A stretch of DNA of 64,000 nucleotides from assembly GCA_040757835.1 (NCBI GenBank), contig JBFLWJ010000002.1, forward strand, positions 1 through 64,000, read 5' to 3'. Both the position numbers and the translations under genes were made by a program. Below the pieces are notes generated by a model, which searched no databases, was not told the origin of the DNA, and saw only the letters and a list, made by a program, of their open reading frames with translations. Numbering within the stretch: the stretch's first letter is position 1; each line of letters starts with the position of its first letter. Origin of the DNA: Actinomycetota bacterium. GTDB lineage: Bacteria > Actinomycetota > Geothermincolia > Geothermincolales > RBG-13-55-18. Shown here in pieces: positions 17,107 through 26,950 of this stretch.

Positions 17107-17158
17107 GGGCGGCTCCCGCAGCACCCGGCGATCCATCCGGGATCTTCAGCGCGACTTC

Positions 17159-17896
17159 TCAGGCCGTATAGAAGGTCAGCCCCCCGGTCTTGAGGATGGC
17201 CCGCACGAAATCCCCCTGCAGCTCCTCCTTGACCGGGTGCCGGATCATGAACATGTTGACCTCGACGCGGGAGTCCCTCTCGTCGGTACGCAGTGGATTG
17301 GGTATGGTCATATACTCGTGCAGCCTGGAGAGGTCCTCGCTGAGCTCGTCGACCAGGTTATGGTCCTGGTCCCGGTACACCCCGACCAGCGACATCTGGG
17401 TTGCGTATTCGAAGAAAACCACCCTGGATATCCCGATGACCTTCTTCTTATAGATGAAGCAGTACACGTCCATTGGGGAGATGACCTCCGCGGCCTGCAT
17501 CCCGAGGGCGTCAACGGTGCGGAAGCCGGTCACGCCCTTCTCGAAGGCACTGAGGAGCTGGGAGGCCTCCCTGCCCTCGCCGGCTAGGCAGGTCAGCCCC
17601 TTGAAGACGACCCCCCCGGCGATGATCACCCGGGACTGGGCGGGCCTGGAAGCCAGGACCCCCTCCCGCAGGAGTTCCGCCTCGCACTCCTCCTCGACGC
17701 CCTTCTGGAACCCATCCATATCCACGCCGAAGCTGTAGAAGTTTATCCTCTGCCATCCCTCTATATCGTGGTGGGCCACTATGCCCAGCCCTGGCGCATT
17801 GCCGTAGTAATAGAAGAAGGCCTTCTGTCTTATCAAGTTCGAACTCTCCCTTCCGGCGCTGTTCCGTGAGCACCTCAAACAGGTGGCGCTGGACAC
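17159..17896 (-). CDS. Protein of unknown function
   Basis: 245 residues from GTG 17896, or about 225 from a TTG at 17836 that has a better spaced GGGAG. Starts with FFYYYGNAPGLGIVAHHDIE and contains a beta-alpha segment QSRVIIAGGVVFKGLTCLAG and a run YCFIYKKKVIGISRVVFFEY. The mix of beta strands with an acidic helical middle looks like a compact alpha/beta enzyme or sensor domain, but no motif is recognised. Divergent from plsC; convergent with aroF. Confidence 0.65.
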   Translation of the reverse strand: MSSATCLRCSRNSAGRESSNLIRQKAFFYYYGNAPGLGIVAHHDIEGWQRINFYSFGVDMDGFQKGVEEECEAELLREGVLASRPAQSRVIIAGGVVFKGLTCLAGEGREASQLLSAFEKGVTGFRTVDALGMQAAEVISPMDVYCFIYKKKVIGISRVVFFEYATQMSLVGVYRDQDHNLVDELSEDLSRLHEYMTIPNPLRTDERDSRVEVNMFMIRHPVKEELQGDFVRAILKTGGLTFYTA

Positions 17897-18054
17897 GCTC
17901 CCCGCTCTACTCCAGTTAACCCAATCTATGTTTCTGTGGTCTCACCCCGCATACCTTGATATTATCATTAAATAGTTGGGCACCGCTCGGACACAGAGGA
18001 CTCCATGTACAGCGCCGATCCCGGTGAATGCGGCGCCCCGGCCAGGGGCCTGAG

Positions 18055-18702
18055 TTGACTATTCAGGAGGTGAGAACGCTGATACGCTTCTATATCGGCT
18101 GGCCGATATTCCGGGTCGTCGCCATGGTCTATCGTTTCCGTAAAAGCGGCTACGAGAACGTCCCCCGTAAAGAGCCCCTGATCGTGGTGGCCAACCACAA
18201 CAGCCGCAAAGACCCGGTGGCCATCAACCTCGCACTGAGGCGGCCCGTGCGCTACATGGCCAAGAAAGAGGTGTTTGATCCCCGCAACAGCTTGTTCGAG
18301 TTCCTCATGGTGAGATTTTTCTTCGCCTATCCCGTCGACCGTGAGCGCCCCGGACCGGACGCCATCCGGAGGACCATATCCTTTCTGGACAGGGGCGACT
18401 GCGTGGGCATCTTCCCGGAGGGGACCCGGCATGACGACGAGGCCCTGCACCCGTTCACCCACGGTGCCGCTTATTTCGCCTGGAAGACCGGGGTTAGGAT
18501 ACTGCCCGTAGGGATGACCGAGCGCAAAGGGGAGTATTACCACGTCAACATCGGCAAACCCTTCGAGGTCCCGCAACTCAGGGGCAGACCGCACAAGGTG
18601 CTGCCTCAGATAACCGCGCTCATCAGGGAGCGTGTCCTGGAACTCCTCCCCGACGACTGGGAGGACCTCGACGAAGAACCCGCCGGCGAAGCAATACCAT
18701 AG
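18055..18702 (+). CDS. plsC: 1-acyl-sn-glycerol-3-phosphate acyltransferase (PlsC family)
   Basis: About 215 residues. The acyltransferase HX4D motif is in VVANHNSRKDPVA near residue 55, and FPEGTRHDD near 125 is the second conserved block. It acylates lysophosphatidic acid at the membrane. The start is unclear: TTG 18055 is used here, but the only good Shine-Dalgarno (GGAGG, 18066-18070) lies downstream of it, pointing to a CTG at 18079, which would still leave the domain whole. Followed by 264 bp without a recognised feature before the convergent TPP enzyme gene. Confidence 0.87.
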   Translation: MTIQEVRTLIRFYIGWPIFRVVAMVYRFRKSGYENVPRKEPLIVVANHNSRKDPVAINLALRRPVRYMAKKEVFDPRNSLFEFLMVRFFFAYPVDRERPGPDAIRRTISFLDRGDCVGIFPEGTRHDDEALHPFTHGAAYFAWKTGVRILPVGMTERKGEYYHVNIGKPFEVPQLRGRPHKVLPQITALIRERVLELLPDDWEDLDEEPAGEAIP

Positions 18703-18966
18703 AGACCGGTCAGCCCGAGAACGACCAGGTCGGCCACGAAAGGCTCTTGCGTGGTAGTGGTGAAAATGCATTCAACCAGCCTCTTGTCCCCAGATAAACA
18801 AGCCACGCGCGCCCTCTCGCGGGTCGCAAGCGGAAGGAGGCGAGACGACATCGGGATGAAAATCTCCCCGGCCCGGGGAAATACCGGGTCGGTCTCCGTG
18901 AGGCTTTGCGAGCGGGACCGTTACCCGGAAGCCCCGGGCCGGAAGAAAACCTTTCCAAACGGCCTC

Positions 18967-20709
18967 TTATTCCTCCAACCCGCAATAGGGCGCGTCACAC
19001 CCCTGCAGCCACAGGTCCACGATCATGGAGAAGAGCACGGGCACGTCCAGGTTGGCCTCCCGGTCCACCGCGACGTCCAGCACGGTAATACGGTCAGAGG
19101 CGGCGGCCTCTTCAAGTGCTGGCCGTATCTCTTCCGGGCTCTCCACCCTGATGCCCCTCGCCCCCATGGAGTCGGCGAGCAGGTCGAGGCGGGAATCGCC
19201 GAACTCCACCCCGCAGTACCTGCCATCGAAGGCGGCATGCTGCGCCCCCTTGATCATGCCCCAGGCGCTGTCGTTGGAGACGATGTCGATGATGGGCAGC
19301 TTCAGGCGCACCGCGGTCTCGATGTCCTGGCAGTTGATCATGAACGATCCGTCGCCGTGCAGGACATATACCGGCCTGTCGGGGTTCGCCAATTTGGCCC
19401 CCATGGCATAGGGCAGTCCCACGCCCAGCTGGCCGGTGCCCTCGGCGAAGAGATAGGAACGCGGCTCGTAGACCCTGCCCGCGATGTTCACCCACAGGGC
19501 GGTATTACCGCCGTCCATGACCATGATGCCGTCCCGTCCCAGCAGGTCAACGGCGTCAGTGATCAAGCGTAACGGGTGTATGGGTTTGGCATCGGACCTC
19601 GCCAGCTCCTCGTACGCGTTCAGCGCCTGCTCCTCCATCTCGCGGTAATCCGATATGAACCCGCGCTCCGAGACCGGACCCGATTTCTGCTTCGCCATCT
19701 CGACCATCTGGCGCAGGACCATCTTGGCATCGCCGATGATGCCCAGGTCGAACTGGCGGTTGAGGCCGATCACCCTGGGATCGATATCCACGTAGATGAA
19801 CTTCTGCGCCGACGGCTCTCCCCACATGTTCGGCTTGCCCCAGAAGTCCAGCTCGGACATGGTGCAGCCCACGTTGAGCACTACATCTGAGCTGGACTCC
19901 GCCATGATCGCCCCCATGCCTTTGGGGAGGAAGAGCAGCGGGTGGTCCTCTGGCAGCGTTCCCCTCCCTGACACGCTGGTCGTGACGGGTATCTGCAGGT
20001 GCTCGGCCAGCTCTCGCACCTCGTCCCACGCCTTGGATCGCATAACGCCGCCGCCTGCATGGATGAGGGGCCTCTCCGCCGCCAGCAACATCTCCACCGC
20101 CGCCTCTACCGCCTCGGGATCACCGTACGGCCTGGTGGAGGTGCGATATCTCGCGGGCGAGATGAAAGCCTCGTCTTCTACCTCGCCATTGGCGAACAGC
20201 ACGTCCACGTTGATGTCGAGGTGGACCGGACCGGGGCGGCCACTGGTCGCCTCCCGGAAGGCCCACTGCACCATCTCCGGAATGCGGTCGAAGCGGTTCA
20301 CCAGGGCGTTCCACTTGGTGATGGGACGGAAGAGTGCGACCTGGTCGAGCTGTTGTTGTGAACCCTTGAATGGATAGGAACGGTTTGAGTGGATCTGGGG
20401 GGTTATCACCACCATGGGGATGCTGTCGTTGTAGGCGGCATAGACCCCCGTGACCAGGTTGACGGCACCCGGGCCCACCGTGCCGGTACACACTCCAACC
20501 ATGTCCGAGGTGCGGGACACCGCGTCCGCCATGTGAGCGGCGACGGCCTCGTGGTGGGTCATCACGAATTCCATGCCTCCACGGGCGCCTACGCGCGCGA
20601 TGGCATCGGTGAAGGTACACAACTGCCCGCCCGGGATGCCGAATACCCATCTGACCCCTTCCTTCAGAAGGGCCCTCACCACCGCTTCGCCCCCGTTGAT
20701 CAGCGCCAT
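18967..20709 (-). CDS. Thiamine pyrophosphate enzyme, acetolactate-synthase-like
   Basis: 580 residues with the three-domain TPP layout: Pyr domain with the catalytic Glu in MTHHEAVAAHMADAV near residue 52, a central FAD/Rossmann-like domain, and the PP domain with GDGSFMINCQDIETAV near 450. The TPP/Mg motif closes with SND where acetolactate synthases usually have NN. That variant occurs in IlvB-like paralogues of unproven substrate. No small regulatory subunit gene (ilvN) or ilvC follows, which argues against simple branched-chain synthesis. Upstream gene on the same strand is 160 bp away. Confidence 0.85.
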   Translation of the reverse strand: MALINGGEAVVRALLKEGVRWVFGIPGGQLCTFTDAIARVGARGGMEFVMTHHEAVAAHMADAVSRTSDMVGVCTGTVGPGAVNLVTGVYAAYNDSIPMVVITPQIHSNRSYPFKGSQQQLDQVALFRPITKWNALVNRFDRIPEMVQWAFREATSGRPGPVHLDINVDVLFANGEVEDEAFISPARYRTSTRPYGDPEAVEAAVEMLLAAERPLIHAGGGVMRSKAWDEVRELAEHLQIPVTTSVSGRGTLPEDHPLLFLPKGMGAIMAESSSDVVLNVGCTMSELDFWGKPNMWGEPSAQKFIYVDIDPRVIGLNRQFDLGIIGDAKMVLRQMVEMAKQKSGPVSERGFISDYREMEEQALNAYEELARSDAKPIHPLRLITDAVDLLGRDGIMVMDGGNTALWVNIAGRVYEPRSYLFAEGTGQLGVGLPYAMGAKLANPDRPVYVLHGDGSFMINCQDIETAVRLKLPIIDIVSNDSAWGMIKGAQHAAFDGRYCGVEFGDSRLDLLADSMGARGIRVESPEEIRPALEEAAASDRITVLDVAVDREANLDVPVLFSMIVDLWLQGCDAPYCGLEE

Positions 20710-20870
20710 GATCCCCTCCTTCCCGATGGGACGCCGTCACGCACCATGTAGAGGTGAATCGAGTGTTCGTGTATTTGACGTCCCGCCGCCCAGAACAGCA
20801 ATATGATTATATCGCAAGCCGCGGGGGGTTATCACCGGGCTGGATGCAGCGGGACGCCCGCATCAGTCAT

Positions 20871-21638
20871 TCAGGCGCGCGCCACATAGACAAGTCGCCG
20901 TGTCCGCTCCACCGCTCCGCCCAGGCCCGCCGCATCGAAGGCTTCCGCAAAGGTGAACCCCATTCGCCGGAGCGCGTCCAGCATCCAGGGCACCTCGAAT
21001 GCCCTTTCGCGGTGCTCCTCTACCACGTCCAGGCCGCCTACTCCACGCGCCGTGAACACGATGGTCAGGGTATGGATCATCTCCTTCTCATCCCAGGAGC
21101 TCAGCCAGCGCATGTGCTGGCCTTCGACGTCGAATTCCCACGTCTCCGGGTCGCTACCCTCCCTCAGCTGCCACGGGGTGTTCATGTCGAAGACGGCATA
21201 GCCGCCAGGGCGCAGAGCTGCGCGGAAGGATGCCAGGGCGCTCTCCACGTCCGCCTCGGCCAGGAGATGGTTCATGGCGTCGGTGGCGCAGTTGACGAGG
21301 CTCGCCCTTACGGGCACCTGCAGGTAACGCATGTCCTGCAGCATGTACCTGATGCGGCCGTTCGCCCGCCATGCCGCCGCCTGCGCGAGCATCTGCGGAG
21401 AGAGGTCGCTCGCGTAAACCATCGCCCCCCTCTCCGCGAGATACGATGCCGCGATTCCAGTGCCGCAAGCGGCATCCGCGACCACGGAGAGGTCGAACCC
21501 GAACCTCTCCTCGAGCAGCTCGAAGTTCTCTCTCCAGTGGTCGAAGGCGAAGCAGCCGACCATGCGGTCGTAGATGTCAGCCGATGCCGAGTAAGGGGGC
21601 ATTACCTTTCGCCGACGCTGGCTCTCACCGACCGGCAT
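20871..21638 (-). CDS. Class I SAM-dependent methyltransferase
   Basis: 255 residues from ATG 21638, which has GGAGG 5 bp upstream. Motif I is VVADAACGTGIAASYLAERG, motif II/III region VYASDLSPQMLAQA, then FDMNTPWQ in the usual post-motif position. The opening PPYSASADIYDRMVG and DHWRENFELLEERFG are typical of small-molecule methyltransferases in this clade. Substrate unknown. It is part of a minus-strand run with flavin and Fe-S oxidoreductases. Confidence 0.87.
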   Translation of the reverse strand: MPVGESQRRRKVMPPYSASADIYDRMVGCFAFDHWRENFELLEERFGFDLSVVADAACGTGIAASYLAERGAMVYASDLSPQMLAQAAAWRANGRIRYMLQDMRYLQVPVRASLVNCATDAMNHLLAEADVESALASFRAALRPGGYAVFDMNTPWQLREGSDPETWEFDVEGQHMRWLSSWDEKEMIHTLTIVFTARGVGGLDVVEEHRERAFEVPWMLDALRRMGFTFAEAFDAAGLGGAVERTRRLVYVARA

Positions 21639-21704
21639 CGCCGCCTCCATCCCCTGCTCTTGCGGACCCCCCGCACGAAAGCCGCCGCGGAATAGTGCCT
21701 CGGC

Positions 21705-22310
21705 TCATCCGGGGGGCAGCCCCGTACCCAGTGATCTGCCCAGCCCGCGTGCCCGCTCGACCGCCCCCGCGACCGAGAGGATATCTCCGGCCTCGTCCAC
21801 ACCCGAGAAGGTCAGCGACTCCCAGTTCTTCACGCCGATGATGAAGAAGAAGTAGGCCATGGTAGGCCTGGTGCACTCAAAGGTCTCCGGTCTGTCCCTG
21901 CCGCAGCAGGAGAGGAAGAAACCCCTGCGTTCAATGGCGAAATCATCCTCCACGGGATCTCTCTCCAGCACGTAGCGGATGGACCACTGGCGCTGGCAGC
22001 GGTCGATTAACGCCTTTGCCTGGGCGCATATGTTCATAGAGAATATGGGCGCAGCCATGGCCACAGCACCCGCCTGGAAGAGATGGGGATAGATGGTCTG
22101 CATATCGTCTTCCTGAACACATTCACCTTCTTTGAAGCAGGCGTTGCAGGCACGGCAGGGCCGGATGTCCATCTGCGCCGCCTGGAAGCTCACGGCCCTG
22201 ATCCCGCTCTCTGCCGCCCCTTCGACCAGCCTATCCAGGAGCAGCGCGGTGTTACCCTGGGGTCGCGGGCTGGTGTACAGCGCCAGCAGGTAGCGGTTTT
22301 CCTCCTTCAC
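21705..22310 (-). CDS. Flavodoxin-like NAD(P)H-dependent FMN reductase family protein
   Basis: 201 residues from a GTG after GGAGGAGG. The FMN phosphate loop is TSPRPQGNTALLLDRL and the second loop is AAPIFSMNICAQAKALIDRCQ. The CRACNACFKEGECVQEDDM segment marks the iron-sulfur-flavoprotein-like/multimeric flavodoxin group. It is a cytosolic two- or one-electron carrier or reductase. It starts 21 bp after the flavoprotein gene and is probably cotranscribed with it and the GltD-like gene. Confidence 0.83.
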   Translation of the reverse strand: MKEENRYLLALYTSPRPQGNTALLLDRLVEGAAESGIRAVSFQAAQMDIRPCRACNACFKEGECVQEDDMQTIYPHLFQAGAVAMAAPIFSMNICAQAKALIDRCQRQWSIRYVLERDPVEDDFAIERRGFFLSCCGRDRPETFECTRPTMAYFFFIIGVKNWESLTFSGVDEAGDILSVAGAVERARGLGRSLGTGLPPG

Positions 22311-22331
22311 GGCCCTCCTCCTTCGCGTTCG

Positions 22332-23468
22332 TCATTCCCCGAATACCCTGGAGACCGCCCCGGGGTTGCCGGAGAGCTCAGCGAATACCTTGTTCAGGGC
22401 GTCAGCGTCGGCGGCTGTGACGGCCATCCCCTGCAGCGCGTCGAGCTGCGGCCCCATCTTTTCCCGCCATTTGTCGTCGTACCTGGAGAGCGATGCCTCG
22501 CTGAAGTCGTTCTCCTCCAAGGCCCGCAGCGCGGTGCGGGCGGCGTAGTTGGCGGACCTCACCGCCGATGCCACGCCCTCCAGTATGAATGGCTCCACGA
22601 AACTTCCAGCATCCCCCACCAGGAGCGCGCCGGCGGCGTAGTTCCTGCCTATCTGTCCCGCGCTGGGCACCCTCCAGCCCTTCCAGTCGGACACCTGCCT
22701 CGCGGCCCGCATCTTCTCCCCATGCGGGCTCTCGCCCACGAACCTGCGCACCATCTCCTCGGCGCTTAGCGTGGAGTGCTCGTACTGGGACATCTGTATG
22801 CCAACCCCCATGTTCACCACGTCCCCGTGGCCCGGGTGGGGTGAAAGGCAGACGAATCCAGGGTTGAAGAGAGGGTCGTAATGCACCTCCACGTCCCTCA
22901 GCGGCGGATTGCAGCCCTTATAATATGCCCTTCCCGCCAGGTAGACCTGGTCGTAGTCGTCCGCGAAAAGTCCCAGCCTCTTAGCCACCCAGGAATGCGA
23001 GCCGTCGGCTCCGATAACTATCTTGCAGCGGTACTCGCGGAACTCTCCCTGATACTTGGCTTTGACCCCGCGTACCTGCGCGTCCTCGACTATCAGGTCA
23101 TATACCCAGAACTCCTCCCTGACCTCGGCTCCGAGCCGTGCGGCGTTCTCCTTGAGGATGTTGTCTCCCACGCGGCGGGGACAGGTGAGCCCCTTCTGGT
23201 TGGGGCCATGGATCACGGTGTAATCGGGGCTCGAGAGCACCACGCCCGGGTAGACGTACCCGGCATGCAGCAGCCTTTCGTATACACCCAGCTCCTCGTA
23301 GGTACGGGTGCCGAAGGGACCGTAGATATCGCTGCACGGTTTCTCGCGGGGGAACCTCTCCTTGTCCACCAGCAGGACCTCCGCGCCTGCCTGCGCCAAC
23401 CTGGCCGCCGCAGTGCTTCCGCCGGGACCAGCTCCCACCACGACGACGTCCCATCGAAAACGCATCAT
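22332..23468 (-). CDS. Geranylgeranyl-reductase-family FAD oxidoreductase
   Basis: 378 residues. N-terminal FAD dinucleotide fold VVVVGAGPGGSTAAARLAQAG, followed by DKERFPREKPCSD, the KxC motif characteristic of the geranylgeranyl reductase family. The second FAD motif is GALLVGDAGSFVEPFILEGV. Members reduce double bonds in isoprenoid chains (archaeal lipids, menaquinone tails, chlorophyll). It overlaps the upstream Fe-S flavoprotein gene by 4 bp (ATGA), so the two are translationally coupled and that protein is the likely electron donor (inference). Confidence 0.85.
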   Translation of the reverse strand: MMRFRWDVVVVGAGPGGSTAAARLAQAGAEVLLVDKERFPREKPCSDIYGPFGTRTYEELGVYERLLHAGYVYPGVVLSSPDYTVIHGPNQKGLTCPRRVGDNILKENAARLGAEVREEFWVYDLIVEDAQVRGVKAKYQGEFREYRCKIVIGADGSHSWVAKRLGLFADDYDQVYLAGRAYYKGCNPPLRDVEVHYDPLFNPGFVCLSPHPGHGDVVNMGVGIQMSQYEHSTLSAEEMVRRFVGESPHGEKMRAARQVSDWKGWRVPSAGQIGRNYAAGALLVGDAGSFVEPFILEGVASAVRSANYAARTALRALEENDFSEASLSRYDDKWREKMGPQLDALQGMAVTAADADALNKVFAELSGNPGAVSRVFGE

Positions 23469-25231
23469 ACCTCACCCCCCATAACCGGGCCGCCCATGGT
23501 CAGCACGTCGCCGGCCGGACATACGTCCCTGCAGGTCCCGCACCCCAGGCAGAGCGCATGGTCCACCTCGATGTAGCCGCAGCGCATGCAGCGCCTCGCA
23601 TCTTCCTCCAGCTCTTCGCGGGACGGCGGTAGATCGACCTCGCGAAACGACGACAGCGCTTCTGCCACGTTCAGATGGGGGAGTTCCAATGGTTCCGCCT
23701 TTTCCAGCCGTACCGGGAAGATCTTCTCGCGCAGCGGCGCCGGTCCCGGTCCGCCACGCGCCGCCCCGGTCTCCCGACCGCCCAGGTAGGCATCGACGGC
23801 CCGTGCGGCCCTCCTTCCCGAGGCCATGGCCTCGACCACCGATCCCTGCAAGGCCACCAAGTCTCCTGCCGCATATACCCCCGGAAGGGTCGTGGCACCG
23901 CTCTCCGCCACTATGCTGGGCATGCCCGACGCATCGACTCCCAGCCCCATGCGCTCCAGCAGAGCCGTATCCACCGCCTGCCCCACCGCGAAGATGACTG
24001 TGTCCGCCTCGAGGGTCAGGCCCTGGGCACGGTCGATCTCGGGACAAGGTCTTCCCGCCGCGTCGCAGGCTATCTTCTCCACACGCGCGAGTTCCAGCGC
24101 TTCCGCCTTCATCCATGCGGATGTAATGCGCACCGGGGCGTACCCGGCGATCAACTGCACTCCCTCGCGTCTGGCTTCATCGATCTCCCAGGCAAAGGCG
24201 GGCAACTCGCATTCCTGCTCGATGCAGACCATGTTCACCTCCCGGGCGCCCTTTCGCAGGGCGGTACGGGCCACATCCGTGGCCACGCTCCCCCCTCCGA
24301 TCACCACGACCCGCTCCCCTGCTTCCACGGGCTGTCCGCTCTTGACCGCCCCCATGAAATCGAGCGCTGTAAACACCCCTTGGAAATCCTGGCCGGGGAT
24401 GTTCAGTTTCCTTCCATACCTCGCTCCCGTCGCGAGCACCACGGCCTTGAAACCATCCGCGAATAGTTCCTGCAGGGTCGGTGAGACGCCCACGCTGGCC
24501 CCATAGGACACCTCGATGCCCTCTCCCAGAGCCCGTGCGAACTCGCCTTGCCATACCGTGTCCGGCAGCCGGAAGGAAGGCACTGCGAGGCGGAGCAGTC
24601 CCCCGGGTGCAGTCCCCGCCTCGAAGACGCTGACCCGGTATCCCAGGGACGCAAGGTCCACGGCCGCCACCAGGCCCGCCGGCCCGGCACCGGCCACCGC
24701 CACCCTCATATCTATGTTGCGGTGGTATGTCCTCCCCGTCGCCAGTCCGTTCGCCTCGGCCCATGCCGCGACCTCTCTCTTCAGGGCCCTGATGGGCAGG
24801 GGCCTATCGATGAGACCGCCGCGTTTGCATTCCTCCTCACAGGGCCGGCTGCAGATCCTCCCCAGCACTCCCGGCAGGGGGTTTAACCCGCTGACCAGTC
24901 GCCACGCGCCTTCCCAGTCTCCCTTTGCGACCAGGTTCACATATCCTTCCGGAAAATGGCCGAGGGGACATGCCGCGGCGCAGGACCTCGCGGTCATCGC
25001 GACCATATCGCCGGGGAACATAACCGGGCCACGGGCACAGTCGGGGCACAGCCTGCATATCTGCCTCTGCATCTCCCGTATGGCTCCCGTAGGACAAGCC
25101 GCGATACAGGTGCCGCAGTTGATACATCGGTCGGTGTCGACGCGGGGCGACGCGCTCTTATGCAGCCGCCGCTCAACCCCGTTGTCCCAGCGCAACATCG
25201 GGTCACAGGTCTCTTTCAACGGATCTTTCAT
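23465..25231 (-). CDS. GltD-like FAD/NAD(P) oxidoreductase with N- and C-terminal ferredoxin motifs
   Basis: 588 residues. An N-terminal 4Fe-4S motif CINCGTCIAACPTGAI (about 37-52) precedes the second cysteine set CRLCPDC and the GltD-type helical domain with CAAACPLG. The FAD fold is VAVAGAGPAGLVAAVDLASLG and the NAD(P) fold VVVIGGGSVATDVARTAL. A C-terminal ferredoxin motif (CLGCGTCRDVCP) ends the protein. This is the layout of glutamate-synthase-small-subunit-like electron-transfer modules that feed other enzymes. It overlaps the geranylgeranyl-reductase-like gene by 4 bp. Monomer function is inferred from domains. Confidence 0.87.
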   Translation of the reverse strand: MKDPLKETCDPMLRWDNGVERRLHKSASPRVDTDRCINCGTCIAACPTGAIREMQRQICRLCPDCARGPVMFPGDMVAMTARSCAAACPLGHFPEGYVNLVAKGDWEGAWRLVSGLNPLPGVLGRICSRPCEEECKRGGLIDRPLPIRALKREVAAWAEANGLATGRTYHRNIDMRVAVAGAGPAGLVAAVDLASLGYRVSVFEAGTAPGGLLRLAVPSFRLPDTVWQGEFARALGEGIEVSYGASVGVSPTLQELFADGFKAVVLATGARYGRKLNIPGQDFQGVFTALDFMGAVKSGQPVEAGERVVVIGGGSVATDVARTALRKGAREVNMVCIEQECELPAFAWEIDEARREGVQLIAGYAPVRITSAWMKAEALELARVEKIACDAAGRPCPEIDRAQGLTLEADTVIFAVGQAVDTALLERMGLGVDASGMPSIVAESGATTLPGVYAAGDLVALQGSVVEAMASGRRAARAVDAYLGGRETGAARGGPGPAPLREKIFPVRLEKAEPLELPHLNVAEALSSFREVDLPPSREELEEDARRCMRCGYIEVDHALCLGCGTCRDVCPAGDVLTMGGPVMGGEV

Positions 25232-25340
25232 GCCACGAACCTCCCTCTACCCCTCCAGCCGTAGATTTTAACACGCCGCAAGGGAAAGGGTTCCTCATGG
25301 CGGAAAAAGGATACCGGTGCGGCGCACGTGTCTCGGATCT

Positions 25341-26036
25341 TCAGGCCACCGGCCCAGATAGCGCCGCCAGGTCGCGATAGAGCTTGTCCAGTTGCTGCCG
25401 CAGCCTCTGGTAATAACGCCTCTTGTCGTCGAGTTCGGCGGAGAGCACGTGCATATCATCCAGGGTCTTTCTCTCCTCTTCCTCCAGCTCCTGGACCTGC
25501 AGGCGCACCTCCTCCAGGTGTTTCCCCCTCTCGATGGCCGTGGCCACCTGCTTGATGAGGGTGTTGAGGAGAAAGAGGTCGAACTCGCCGAAGGCCTGGT
25601 CCTTCTTGGTGTTGAGGTTGAGCACTCCCAGCAGCTCACCCTGGGCGATTATGGGAACGCTGAGTGCGTCGGAGACCTTGCGACGGGTGCGCAACCGGGA
25701 ATCCATGAGATCGTCCAGCAGGAGCATGCCCTCGCGCCGCTCCGCCACCAGGCCCGCTATGCCTTCGCCTACCTTGACGGCGGCCTTGTTTACGATCTCT
25801 TTGCGCAGGCCGAAGGCGGCTTTGATGACCATGGTGTCGCTCCCAGCGGGTTCGATGAGCATTATCGAACCGGAAGTGGCCTCCATCACCTCCACCGCGG
25901 CGGCCAGTATGCTCTCCAGGAGGGTGTCCAGGTCCTCGAAGGCCATGATCTGTTCGTTGATGCGCCAGATGAGGTCTAATTCCTTGATCCTCTCGCGATA
26001 GCGTTCTTCCTGAGGTACGTCTCTCTCGTCGACCAT
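25341..26036 (-). CDS. GAF-domain sensor protein with C-terminal coiled coil
   Basis: 231 residues from an ATG at 26036 with GAGG upstream. One GAF domain (about 30-165) shows EATSGSIMLIEP, GLVAERREGMLL and SVPIIAQGELLGVLNLNTK. The last 60 residues form a strongly charged coiled coil (VQELEEEERKTL). There is no kinase or DNA-binding output, so it is a dimeric small-molecule or redox sensing module acting on a partner. Confidence 0.82.
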   Translation of the reverse strand: MVDERDVPQEERYRERIKELDLIWRINEQIMAFEDLDTLLESILAAAVEVMEATSGSIMLIEPAGSDTMVIKAAFGLRKEIVNKAAVKVGEGIAGLVAERREGMLLLDDLMDSRLRTRRKVSDALSVPIIAQGELLGVLNLNTKKDQAFGEFDLFLLNTLIKQVATAIERGKHLEEVRLQVQELEEEERKTLDDMHVLSAELDDKRRYYQRLRQQLDKLYRDLAALSGPVA

Positions 26037-26146
26037 CTCAACCACCTCGTGAAGGCCAGGACCATGACAGCCTATATATTCGACCTTACTGCAAGCCGGG
26101 AAAAACCGCTATAATGGCGTGCCGGGGCATGGCCTGCGGCAACCCT

Positions 26147-26950
26147 TTATCCGCTTCCTTCCTCCACCCTGCGCACGGCTACCAACGCTGCTCCAAGGGC
26201 CCCGATGACCTGGGGGTCCATACCCAGGAGCCTGACCTGGACCCCCAGCTTCTTCTCGAGAGCGGCGATGAGTCCGCGGTTCTTTGCGCACCCGCCGGAG
26301 ACGGTCACCTGCTCCTCCAGGCCTACCTTGCGGACCATTGAGGCCAGGCGAGCCGCAATGGCCTCGTTGATGCCGGCCGCGATGTCGGAGATCTCCGCGC
26401 CCTCGTTGAGCAGCGTTATCACCTCGGATTCCGCGAAAACGCTGCACTGGCTGGTTATCTGGGCCGGTTCACGTGAGCGCAGGGACAGCTCCGACAAGTC
26501 GTGGAGGGAGATCTCCAGCACCCGCGACATGGCCTCGAAAAACCTGCCGGTACCAGCGGCGCACTTGTCGTTCATGGCGAAATCCACGACTTTTCCTTTG
26601 GGGCTCAGCTTTATAACCTTGCAGTCCTGACCGCCGATGTCGATGAGGGTGCGGTCCTGCGGATCGAGGTGGAAGGCCCCCAGGCCGTGACAGGTTATCT
26701 CGGAGACGTTTTCCGAGGCAAAGGGTATGCGCACGCGTCCATATCCGGTGCCCACGATATACGCGAGCTGTTCACGCGACTGCATCCCCGCTTCTTCCAG
26801 GGCTTTTTGCAGAGATGTCTCCGCCGTGACCTCGGGGCGCACCGCGCAGGGGATGATGGAGTACCCCAGCGTCTCTCCGTCCCTTATGATCAGGGCTTTC
26901 CCCGTGGTCGAACCCACGTCGCACCCAGCCACCACCACCGCACCGTCCAT
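26147..26950 (-). CDS. 2-hydroxyacyl-CoA dehydratase-type activase (BadF/HgdC family)
   Basis: 267 residues from the ATG at 26950; the open frame runs further upstream across the divergent gene but that part is not coding. ASKHA-fold motifs: VAGCDVGSTTGKALII, TLIDIGGQDCKVIKL, and GGCAKNRGLIAALE. The cysteines in MNDKCAAGTGRFFEAM and ITSQCSVFAESEVITL are the expected ligands of the inter-subunit 4Fe-4S cluster. These ATP-driven activases inject electrons into 2-hydroxyacyl-CoA dehydratases or benzoyl-CoA reductases. No dehydratase subunits are nearby. Confidence 0.88.
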   Translation of the reverse strand: MDGAVVVAGCDVGSTTGKALIIRDGETLGYSIIPCAVRPEVTAETSLQKALEEAGMQSREQLAYIVGTGYGRVRIPFASENVSEITCHGLGAFHLDPQDRTLIDIGGQDCKVIKLSPKGKVVDFAMNDKCAAGTGRFFEAMSRVLEISLHDLSELSLRSREPAQITSQCSVFAESEVITLLNEGAEISDIAAGINEAIAARLASMVRKVGLEEQVTVSGGCAKNRGLIAALEKKLGVQVRLLGMDPQVIGALGAALVAVRRVEEGSG

